Positions 36,801 through 48,800 of a stretch of DNA of 64,000 bases are shown here, in pieces. The notes below the pieces were generated by a model. It worked only from the letters and a program-made list of their open reading frames with translations, ran no database searches and had not been told where the DNA came from. The stretch lies in assembly GCA_013400155.1 (NCBI GenBank), contig VXBM01000681.1, positions 390,825 to 454,824 of the forward strand, given 5' to 3'. Source of the DNA: Helopsaltes ochotensis (taxonomy: Eukaryota; Chordata; Aves; Passeriformes; Locustellidae). Position numbers and translations under genes: made by a program. Position 1 is the stretch's first letter. Every line of letters begins with the position of its first letter.

Positions 36801-39800
36801 GCTGAGGGAAGGGGGAAAGGGAGATGGCTTCTAAATCTCTCTCAGGATTAAAACCCAGTGTTGTTACTTGCCCATTCACCTTTCCAGAGTGAAGATGAGT
36901 GGCCTTGAGGGAGCAAAGGGACCTGAGCCAGGGTTTTCAAAGGATGTGATGTGGTGTCAGGCTCTGTGGGAAGGGAGCAGTAACAGTGAGGACAAGCTCT
37001 GACCAACTACAGGAAGAGCTGATTTAGCCTGTACTCTTCCCCGGGGAAAGGGGGATGGATTTTGCAAGAGAGTAGGATGCAGCAAAACTAAAGTTGAAAC
37101 AGCATGATATTTATGATTATTTTGTTTGTAGATTTTTACCTTGATACTTCCTGGTCTGACCAGAGCTGTGCTGTTACTGTCAAGGTTAATCAAACTACTT
37201 GGCTTGTCAAGAGGATAAACAATGTGATTTCAACGCCTGATCTCTGCTACCACGTCCTTGCTGGTGTTATCAATTGGTCTGAACCACTGTGTGGTTCAGA
37301 GCATTCCAAATCATTATGCCAGCCTCCCTGTATGTTCCGTTCACATGATGAATTTTGTCTTTGCCCAATTGTAGATGAATGCAAATGCAGTGTTAATCAA
37401 AGGTTCTGAGACGAAATGAAGAATCCATTCAAGTTTGAGAGGAAAGCTATGCTCAAAGGGTAGCGTTGGTTATGTCCATTTCCTTTTAGCTCCAAATTGC
37501 TGATGTTTGAGAAAGGATTTGGTCATCACTGAAGGAGCTGACTGACTGCTGGGTGCTGTAGCTGTGCAGACTTACGATTACACATTTTTTGGAGAGGCCT
37601 CAAACCCACTGTTGAGCAGCGATACGTAACACAGACTTAGTAGCTGCCTAACCAGAATGAGTAAAAGACTTGTTAAATCAAATGCATAATTCCTGGCAAG
37701 AGATTACTCTGGGAAGTACCTGGATGATGGCTCAGTTAAGGGTTCATGCCATGCTCTTGGCTATTTCATAGGATAACACTGAGGTTGGAAAAGACCTCTA
37801 AGATCCCGAAGTCCAGTGGTTGACGTACACCATTATGTTCACTATTGAACCTCAGGTGCTGCATCCACACATTTTTTTGAACACTTCAGGGATGGTGACT
37901 TCTTAAGCAACCTGTTCCAGTTCTTGAGAACCCTTTCAGTGAAGAATTTCTTTGTGATTTCCAGCCTGACCTCTCATGGTGCAACTTGAGGCTGGATTAT
38001 GTCATACGGAGTTTTTATTTCTCACTGTTGTAAGTGCACTGAGATATTTGTGCCTGCCCTCTTGCTCATTTGTAGGTGAAGCCTTTTTTCAAGGAGTAAA
38101 TGGAGTCTCTGACCAGCCCAAATGACTCAGCAGAGTCCATGGTGAGGATGTCTGTCCTTGCCATGCCTCGGTCCTTGCAGTGCTGGCCTGGAAGGGCTCC
38201 CTCTTTCCCAGCTTCTGTGACTGGTGCATGAGGACAAGAATTAGCATTAGCAAGGGAGAAGTAAGACTGTTCTTAAGCTTCTGTTTTAAATTCCCTGTGA
38301 TGTAAAACATGCACTTTAGCTGAACCCTTCTTCAGAAAACTGCTTTCATCTGGCTGATAAGAAAAGCCTCCTTGCCTTTGTCAGACCTGCACTCCGGCTG
38401 ACAGGCAGAATGTGTGCACGATTTTGATGACTTCAAGTTGATTTTTTTTTTAAATTTTGTTCTCAAGAAACTCTCTTAACTAATAGATGTTCTGTCTTTC
38501 CAACTCCCTTTGTACAATTTGCTGGCAGCCAGCTTATGCTGTGACTCTGTTCTCAATGTAGTGATGCAAATAAAATCAGTCTCTCCTGCAGTGATCTTGG
38601 CACCAGGAGGGTTTATTGTCCTTCCAGCATGATTTCAGCAGATTTTTGTCTTGCTATTAATCCACATAAAATGTTGCCATGTGAGAAATCATATAAGTGG
38701 CTACTTGGAGACTTTCAGTGACATTAGATTTTGATGTTCTTGTGATGCTACAGGAGTGATTTCTCTGTAAAACACTGCTGCTTCTGCCTCCTGCAAATAA
38801 ATCCAGAGCCCTTGGTCTCAGCTGAGCAATGCTGTGCCATAAACCAGCCGTGCTGTAGTTGAGGAGCACTGTTGTGTGACCTGAATGCCATTTCCACTTG
38901 GCAGTTGTCCTGATCTGCTGATCCACTCCAAAACTGAGCAGCCTGGTCTAGTGGAAGGTGTCCCTGCCTGTGTCGGGGGTAGAACAAGATGTGCTTTGAG
39001 GTCCCTCCCAACACAAATTGTTCTGTGAGTCTGTGAAAATTTGGCAGATGGTGATTTCTGACCCTCAGTCTCTGTGGGGCTCTTCACAGCCCTCTCTCAT
39101 GAGATGGATGATGCTTTGAAGGGTTGTCACTGCTAATGTATCAGTGGATAATAATAGAAATACTTCTGTGGACCGTGGGTTTCTGTTCTCTAGGCTTTCT
39201 AGGGAGTCACTAATGAGAGTCATGCTTCAAGTGCTCTCCTTTCCCTCTATCTCCTTAGTCCATCAACGTGGCCATCAAGAGCAAGATTCCCTGTGTGGTG
39301 GTGGAAGGCTCTGGGCGCATTGCTGATGTCATTGCGAGCCTGGTGGAGGCTGAAGGCACTCTTGCTTCCTCCTGTGTCAAGGAGAGCCTGCTCAGGTTCC
39401 TGCCTCGCACCATTTCCAGGCTCTCAGAGGAGGAGACTGAGAGCTGGATCAAGTGGGTGAGTGTGGGGTGCTGTGGGAGGAGGTAGTGGGAGCAGCTGGT
39501 GACTTCCAAGTCAGGGTGTTGCTATCTGGTGATACTTGTGGGGTGTGCAGGGCTCCCTGCCATGTTATATCTGTGCAGATTTAAAAAAAGGAAAATTCTG
39601 AATGTAGTGGGATTGGAACAAAAGCATTGGGCGGGCTGCAATCAGGTCAGCACGTGTCTGGTCACAGGATTGCTAAAAAGATTCCAGAAGGATCTCTTCC
39701 CTGTGGAGCATGGAGCTGCTGAAGGCAGTGCTCCCTGTCTGGCCACACTCCTCACAGCTGCTGCTGGGCTGCTTTGGAGTGTACCTCCTCCTGCGTCAGA

Positions 39801-42800
39801 AATGGCTAAGATTATTTGTCTTCTATGTGCTAAAATGAAATTAACTCTATGAAGCTTCCTTATGTGAGAAATTATCTGATTTTGACAAAGCACAAGGAGG
39901 TAGAGGCTGTTCTCTAACAAACTAAACTGTTTGACATATGTTGAAACCTGTGCTGTCACAACCTTTTCTACTTTAAGAGTCGCTTCTAATTACTGAGATT
40001 GTATCTTGTTAAAGATGATCTGCATAGGGGAATCACAGTTATTTGCAGTATGTTCAGAGATAATTAATGTTGTCCTTTGGTGACTTTAAAATCAAACTCA
40101 TTATCTACTTTGGGCTTGTTTAAATTTGTTAAAGCCCAGGACTGATGAGAAGCAGCTTTGCTATGATGTGGTGGCAAATTTCTTTTTAAAAGAATCTAGG
40201 AGATCTGCTACTAAACAGCCTTGATAGCTTTGAAACAGAGCTTTTCTTTTTTCTTGTAGATCAAAGAAGTCCTTGAGAGCCCTCATTTACTGACAGTGAT
40301 CAAAATAGAAGAAGCTGGAGATGAAATTGTGAGCAATGCCATTTCCTTTGCCCTGTACAAAGGCAAGTAATTGTTTTTCTGTGTTTGTTTGTGGATTTAA
40401 TAATAAATGGAAAAGGGATGGTTATTCATGCTCTAGAGCAGGTTTCCTTAGAGCTAAGCTCCTGCCACAGTGTGGAGCCTGCCTTCCTCTGAAGGGGAGT
40501 GGGCAGGCTACAGCAGCAGGATGGGATCTCAGTGTGGGCAAGATCCAAACCAGGTAATTGGGAAGGCATTTTGGAGAGCCTTGGGGATGCTGGTAGGGCC
40601 CCATTAGGAATCCTGCAGGATCTGTCTCGTGTAGAGGGTGCAGGACTCTGAGCAGCATGGAAAACGTTGTGCGGATCTTGGTTATGAGGTGCTCTCTTGG
40701 CAGAGCTCCTTTGTGACCTGTCTTGGACTGTAAATACATCCCTGAGCCTCCAGCACCTGCCAGCCCCTACCTGGGAAGATGTGCATGAGTCTGGGGAAAG
40801 CCACTTGAAAGCCATTTTGTCCTTCCAAAGACAAGAGTGGTGTGAGAAGCAGAGATGATAAATATGCCTGGCCTTTACCCAGAGCTTGTTCCTCATCTGC
40901 AGCTTTCAGCACCAACGAGCACGACAGGGATAACTGGAACGGGCAGCTGAAGCTGCTACTGGAGTGGAACCAGCTGGACCTGGCCAGCGATGAGATCTTC
41001 ACCAATGACCGAAACTGGGAGGTACAGCCCCCTTCTGAGTGAGTGCGGGGAGCTGTGGGGAGGGACACATCCCAACAGGAACCACTGTCTCAGCACCTCC
41101 ACCTCTGTGATAAGAGAGTGTCTATTGCTCCTGCACTGTCACATTCCATTCAGCCTGGAGAAGAGGAGGTCAGACCTCCTTGGGGAGCTGCTGCTTCCTC
41201 ACAAGGGGCAGCTCCCATCTCTGCAGTGACGGGGACAGGACGCCAGGGAATGGCTGGAGCTGTGTCAGGGCAGGGTCAGGCTGGAGATCAGGAAAGGTTC
41301 TTCTTCCCAAGGGTGCTGGGGCACTGCCCAGGCTCTCTAGGGAACGGGCACGGCCCCAAGGCTGCCCCACCAAAGGAACATTTGGATGGATGCACAGGGT
41401 GGGATTGTTGGGGTGTCTGTGCAGGGCCTGGGCTTGGACTCCATGATCCTTGTGGATCCTTTTCAACTTAGGATAGTCCATAAAGCCATGATCCATTATT
41501 CCATCATGATCCATTCCATGATCGCTGGTTGGAAAGGTCATCTGCCTGTGCCAGAAATGCTCTGGGCCATCCAGCCAAGGTAATTGTGTACAGAAAAAAA
41601 CCCCTGATTCTGCTGAAAATGTGACAATGACCGCATGTTAGGGCTCAGATAAGATTTACATCTCACATGATCCCTCACATTTACTTTTCTATTTCTTCTA
41701 GTCTGCTGACCTGCAGGATGTGATGTTCACAGCCCTGGTGAAAGACAGGCCCAAATTTGTCCGGCTCTTCCTGGAAAATGGCTTGAATCTGCGGAAGTTC
41801 CTCACCACAGAGGTCCTGAGGGAGCTGTACACCAACAACTTCAGCAGCCTGGTGTTCAAGAACCTGCAGATTGCCAAGAACTCCTACAATGACGCCCTCC
41901 TCACCTTCGTGTGGAAGATGGTGGAGGATTTCCGGAGAGGTTTCAAAAGAGATTACAAAAACAGCAAAGATGAGATGGAGATACAGCTTTCAGTGAGTGA
42001 TGAGCAGTTTGATCCTCCTGTGAATGAGGTTATTTGGACTGCAGTAGTTAAAGCAGGAAGTGCCTTTTACACAAATATTCTTTTGCACAAATATTCTTTA
42101 ATGGTGGCTTCAGGAAAAACAGGGCTGATTCATCCTTGTCAAATACAAGGCTTTAATAGAAATATTAAATATAACCTAACTCATAGTAGTGTGTGACAAC
42201 TGGCAGGCAGCTGAGAGAAGGGATTGGTGAGGTGTGGCTGTGAAAGGAAGAAAATACAAAACCAGGAGAGTTCAGGCTTGGATTTGTTCCAGTCAAAAAC
42301 ATTTGGTGAGCTTAGGTCTGAGGGGTCTTTTTGCTCTCTCTTTCAGGAGGAGTGTCCTATCACAAGGCACCCATTGCAAGCTCTGTTTATTTGGTCAGTT
42401 CTTCAGAACAAGAAAGAGTTGTCCAAAGTCATTTGGGAGCAAGTAAGTTGAGTTCTTTTTTATTCCTCTTTCCAGGCAGTGCAGTGGGATTCTTTGTCTT
42501 TGGTTTATTGGCCTTTGAAGGCTCCACATCCAGTTTCAAGCACAAGAGATAATTACTAGATGACTCTCAGTAGGTTTTATATTGCCTATTTTGTGTCTGT
42601 GTGTGGACTTTATACTTTCATTTCCTAAGGTTGTGTGTGAGTCAGCTGTCCACATGCACTGTATGTTATCCGTGCTCAAGCTGGGATGCTGAGTTCCCCC
42701 CCATTCCACAACATGGATGCGTTCTGATTCCAGGTGTTTGATTGAAATCTAATTTCTAATTTGGAGTAGACAGTAATTTAATGATTGTAGGATCAAAGAG

Positions 42801-45800
42801 ATCATTCTGTACTGTGAACTGAGAAGCTGCAAAATGGAGGATAGTTTTTAAAGGCTTCCACCTGGAATAGTGGAGGGTGTCCCTGCCTGTGGCAAGGGGT
42901 TGGGATGAAATGGTCTTTAAGGTCCTTTTCAACCCAAATCATCGTGGTTTCAGGATTCTATGATCATGTTCCCCTCTCAGAGGGATTTGCATGACTTTGC
43001 TCTCTTTCCACAGACCAGAGGCTGCACTTTGGCAGCCCTGGGGGCCAGTAAGCTCCTGAAAAGCATGGCCAAGGTGAAGAATGATATAAATGCTGCTGGT
43101 GAGTCTGAGGAACTTGCTAACGAGTATGAGACAAGAGCAGTAGGTAAGTGCCTGCTCTGTGAGTCCTTTAGAAATTTAGTAGGAAGTCAGAGACCAGGGA
43201 ATCAAAAACTATATACACAACATTAAATACATTTTTCTTTTATTTTAACATTTGATTTTCCTGCTTGCAAGTTCCTTCCCCACCATTTGTTCCCAGTAGA
43301 ATTTTTGTGTCCTGTCTTAAGAGCTTGGTTTCAAAAGTGTGTTGAAGTGGGGTTTTTTTTGAGGTGGAGAATTTCTTTCATGGGGAAGAAAAGCTACTTA
43401 GCTCTACTGATAAGGCTGAAGAAGGGTGCCCACAAACAGGAAGGAAATTATGGAAAAGGGGAAACTTTCCACATGAATACTGGTAGTATTCATGGTTGGG
43501 AAAAACCACCTCTAAGATTTATGGGAGTACCTTTGGGGAGTTGGGAACAAGTTGCAGGTAAAAAGTAGATTGTTGATTCTGTGACTTTATAAGGACCAGC
43601 TCAAGGCCATGCTGGAAATATCTTGCTTGTTTCCAGAGAGTGTCTCCTATTCCACAAAGCAAAAATTGCCTAAATAGACTTTTTTACAGGTATCTACATC
43701 CCTCAGGCCTGATGATTTAGCAAGACTGAGGAGTGAACAGGTGAACAGTGCATTTCCCAGTGAAAAAGCATCGGATTCTGACTTTTTCAACACTACTGTT
43801 AATTTTGGACTGACTATAATTCATTAGATCAGTGCCAAATGGAATTTAAGAGGATGAAACAAGTAGATTTACTGAGTCATTTAAGGAGAAATTCACATTT
43901 TTTTATTCAGTTTTTAGTGCAGAACTAAATGCTCTGTGTATGATGTAGTGTTACAGTTTTCCATTTAGACATGAATTCTGTATCCAAAGTTGAAGATGTG
44001 CAAGTGGGGTTGTAAAGGGATGCACAGTCATTCTGCAGTTCTGAAAATGTGAAAAGGGTTCTTGTCTACATTCTTTGACACTATAAATATTACTAGTATA
44101 ATAATTTGATATAAATATTACCAAAGATATTTGCACTCATGTTGGTGGGAAGCAGAAGCTGGAGCTCAGTGTGGAGCTGCTTCTCTCTTCCAGAGCTTTT
44201 TACCGAGTGCTACAGCAACGACGAAGACCTGGCTGAGCAGCTGCTGACTTATTCCTGTGAAGCCTGGGGAGGGAGCAACTGCCTGGAACTAGCAGTGGAA
44301 GCCAGAGACCAGCAGTTTATTGCCCAGCCAGGTGTGCAGGTAATGGCAGTGAAGGGAAGGTGAACATGTCACTGTACCTCTTGTGCTCTAACAGGGGTGT
44401 GGCTCCTCTAACCACACCACATAAATGAGGAGGAAAAAAGTTTTGACTTGGGGCCATAAATCAAAATGAACTGGATAATAAAGACTGCCTGAAGTGCTTC
44501 CTGCTTTGGGCATGCACAGTATGGATGTAACACCCAGCATGGATGAGCATTGCATATAAATGCAATGGTTTGGAAGTGTTCTATCAATCAGGTCAAGTCC
44601 TGCTCAGCCTCATTTTTAACCTCTCATCAGGTTGATGAGGAGGATGGCTGCCCTAAGTAGCCAGCATGCTGTTACTGATGCAAAAAGCTTTCTGTTTTGT
44701 TGAAACAGTAATCTCTAGTGCTTTGGTTGAAGTCTTCAAGTTTGGGCTTTATTTTTACCAAATCAAATGTTCTAAAATGGCATTCCTAGGTTATTTTGTT
44801 GCTGTTAGACCCAGTGAGGGTGTTTGTTTCTTCCCTGCAGAATTTCCTTTCCAAGCAGTGGTATGGAGAGATTTCAAGAGACACTAAGAACTGGAAGATC
44901 ATACTGTGCCTGTTCTTTTTCCCTTTAATAGGCTGTGGTTTCATCTCATTCAGGTAATCAATTGACTTTTCATTAATGGGAAAATGTTTCAGAGGGAAAG
45001 CAAGTTAGTTAATTGTAGGATCTTAGGGCAAGTCAGGCTGGGTGGAGATCATCCAATCCAACCCTGTGCTCCAACAGGGGCAGCTGGAGCAAGTTGCCCA
45101 GGAGGACTCTGTCCAGATTTGGATATCTCCAAGGATGGAGACTCCATAGCCACTCTGGGGAAGCTGTTCTAGTGTTCAGCCAGTCTTAGATAAAGGTATT
45201 AAAAGCCAAATGAGCTTCTGGCAGTTTGTGTTTCACTCTGATCTTGGATTTAAGATCATAGAATCACAGGATGGTTTGGGTTGGAAGGGACCTCAAAGCT
45301 TATCTTGTTCCAACCCCTGCCATGAGCTGGGACACTTTCCACTATCCCAAGTGTCTCGAAGCCCCATCCAAGCTGGAAGATGTACCAGTTTACTGGAGTG
45401 CCTGAGGGCAGTGGATGCAGGATGTCTTTATCTCTAAAGTAACATCCTGAGCTAGCCTTTGCACGCTTCTCACTTCCACTTTGAAGAACACAAATGTTTC
45501 CAGGCATAAAAGCTATGCTTTGAGACCTTTTCCCTCTTTTAATTCCTCAGGAAAAAGCCTGTGGAGAAGAGTAAGAAACTCTTCTTATATTATGTGTCTT
45601 TCTTCACCTCCCCCTTTGTGGTCTTCTCCTGGAACGTCATCTTCTACATTGCTTTCCTGTTGCTCTTCGCCTACGTGTTGCTAATGGATTTCCAGAAGGA
45701 ACCCACGGCCTTGGAGATCATCCTTTACGTGCTGGTCTTCATTCTGCTTTGTGATGAAGTGAGACAAGTAGGCAGCGCTTGCAACCCCAGAGAGTTTAGT

Positions 45801-48800
45801 GTTAGAGCCACAGCCTTGTAGTTTTTCCCCTCCAAGGCAGCGCAGGCTGGTGCTCAGGGGAGCCACTTCCTAGCAGAGATGCTCAGGGCTCAGTGAGGGA
45901 TTTTTTTTCCTCTGATGTTTAATTCCTGCTTGTGCCCCCGTAACTGCAGTGTCTGTGCACCAAGAGGATAAGCTGACGCCAGTGCAGATGTTTCCCAGGA
46001 ATGCTTGGCTTGCCAAGGTATTTGATAATAAAGGGTTAGATTTAGTATGTCTATCTTGGTGCATACCTTTAGGTTAAGTCATTCCTCTCATCTCTACATT
46101 CCACCTCCTTTATTTTTTATTTTACCAATAAGCCACATATCTCTATGCATTTCTATTTAGCTTTTAATAATTGATACAATTTTTGCTGGTTTAGTGTAGA
46201 GTCGGGCCATATTTGGGTTACCTGTGGTGTGAGAACAGTGTATGGGACTGTCTTTGTAACCAGCCACTTAGCTAGTATCTTCTCCTCACTTCACATGAAA
46301 TCTGGTGGGTTTGGGGCAAGCTGGTCTCTGCCAGTCTGTGGTCAGGGCAGTGGGAGGATGCTGGGGTAGTCAGAAGAGCAGTGGCTGTGTGGGTTTGGTG
46401 TGGTGCTGCTTTCTGACTCTCCTGTAAAGCCCGAGTTGCCTCATGAGTGTTTGTGGGTGATCTGCTGGATCATCCCACCCTGCAATAACGGTTTTTACGT
46501 GAACTCATATGACATTTCTGATGCTGCTGTTACTGTGGTCTTTTCCCTTTTTAATAGTCAAGGTGGAACCCTGTTTATGGTGACTTTACTTGCTAAGAAA
46601 ATGGGGGAAAAGTAAAAAACTTTTTTTGCCATGAAAACACTAATGGAGTGTTTGTTTCTGCTGATTTAGGTTCTGGTGTCTCTGGACCTGTCCTTGCACA
46701 TCCTGTGTATACCCAGCAAAAGTCCTGGGGAAAACCTTAGGGATAGAAACCTTATTTTCCTAACACTGTCCCTTTTTCTCACTACCCTGAGCAGGTAGAA
46801 CTGCTGCAATTCCCATTAGTGACTGATGGCCAGACTGTACCAATTTGGCAGTGGAGGGAGCTAAAACAGAGACTTTATTGAAGATTTAAAGTTATCTCAA
46901 GCCAGTGTTCTGGCTGCAGAGCTGTTTTCCTGAGGAGGAGAAATGGAGCAGAGTAGAGCAGTGTTCCACTCCTCTAAACTTCTCAGGGAAGTTCCTCCCT
47001 GGCTTCCCTTGAGATAGACTACGTGTGCATTGGCCTCACTCTGCACCAAAATCATGTTTGTGTCCTTTATATTTAAAGAAAAAGAAAGGGGTATCTCAGA
47101 TTTTATTTTCACATGTGAGGCAGCTTGCCTGGGGTCCCACTGTAGCAGCTGCAGTTGAAGATTTCTCCCAGTTCTGGGGAGAAATCAGCTCCTGGTCGGG
47201 AGCTGTAAGCCACTGGCCCAGCCCTGCTTTCACTTCTGGTGGTCCCGGGGCTTTGTAAGTAGCTGGAGCTGCTCCCAGTCCTGTTTAGAGCTGTCATGGC
47301 CATAGTGAGATCGGAGAAGCCTTTTCCCTGCTGTCTCCTTAGCCACATGGAGGGAGCCAGGTGAGTGGGTAGACTGGTGGGGTGTGGAGGAAAGCCCTGT
47401 TTTCTCCGGTGGAGAAGGAATGTGGACAGAAGCTCTGTGCACTTCCCCCTCTCAGCAGTGGGAAGTGCTTGGAATTTGGAGGACTGATGTGCACCTCAGT
47501 TCCAGATGTTTGATTTAGGGAGCTGCTTGTCTGAGACAGCACCTAGGAGAAAACTCCCTTTGATTTGTTTCCCGTAGAAGTATTAAGGGCAGAATTGCTA
47601 TCACTGGATATGCTGCTATTTAGAGATTCACTGTACTCTCCAAAGCTTTGATTTTGTCAATGAAAATTGAAATTTAAAAAGAATAGTGATTTGGGATACA
47701 GTTTATTTCTCCAGGCCTGGCAGAGGTTTGTCCTGATTAAGCTTCTTGTCCTTATGAGTCACCTCTGAATTGACTCCAGATGTTGATTCTTGCACAGACT
47801 TTGGATCGAGGCTGCTGTGCTGGTGGGTCTGGGAATGAGCAGGAATTCTCACTAGACTTGCAATTCAGAAATACCTAGCAATGTAATTAAAAGAATAAAT
47901 TAAATCTGCATCTTGGATCCAAAGCATGTGCATCTGTCTGGGGGCAGATTAGTGGATGAGTTCTGTGAAGGGAAAGAAGCCAGGATGCATCAGCTACTCT
48001 TAAACTGTGACCTCCCCTTCCCCCCACAGCATTTCCTGGGTCACACCAAGACCCCAAAAACCAGGTTGCCAGTAATTTGTGGCATTGTTGGATACATTAA
48101 ACCCCTCTTTCTGGGGAAATTGAAAACCACCTGAACTCTGTTGTTACCTATTGTGTGACAAAAAGTTAATTGGGCAAGGAAACTGTGGTGTGTGGGGGTT
48201 ACTTTCTGTTCTCTTTCCTTCCCAGTGGTACATGAATGGCAGCAAGTATTTCTCAGACCTGTGGAATGTTATGGATACCCTTGCAATCTTCTACTTCATA
48301 GCAGGGATTGTGTTCAGGTGAGTAGTGCTTTCTCTTGTGTCCATGTTACAGCCTTGCTTCCTTGGTGGGTTTTGACTACAACCGGGAATGAAATTTTGGG
48401 AAGCAATGTGCTCATGAAATTCCCTTTATGAAGGCCCCAAATATTGATAAGTGTTGACTTAAAAAAAAAAAAAAGTCAGGAAATCTTGAGGATTTTCTGT
48501 GGCTCCTGTTACTGACTATTTAGTATAACAACCTGGGCTTTGTCTTATATTTAAGAGGACTGTGATTGTCCCTACAACAGCCTAACAATGTCATTATCTC
48601 CCAGAAGCTGTTTTATGTGGTGGGGTGAGTTAAAAACCACAGCAAAGAAGTGATGGAAAAACATTTTCCAAAGCAATTGTTCAGTCTGCTGTAACTCAGT
48701 CCTTGTTGCCTCAGTGCAGTAGAGCAGTTGTTGCACTGTGGTGGTTTGGGAGGGCTGTGGGAGTAGCTCCAAGTACAAGTTTCTTTGCTGTCAATATCTT

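Noticed and set aside
40363..40368. GT at 40367 as the donor of TRPM8 intron 9.
   Set aside because: It would add four bases and shift the frame before a perfectly conserved exon 10.
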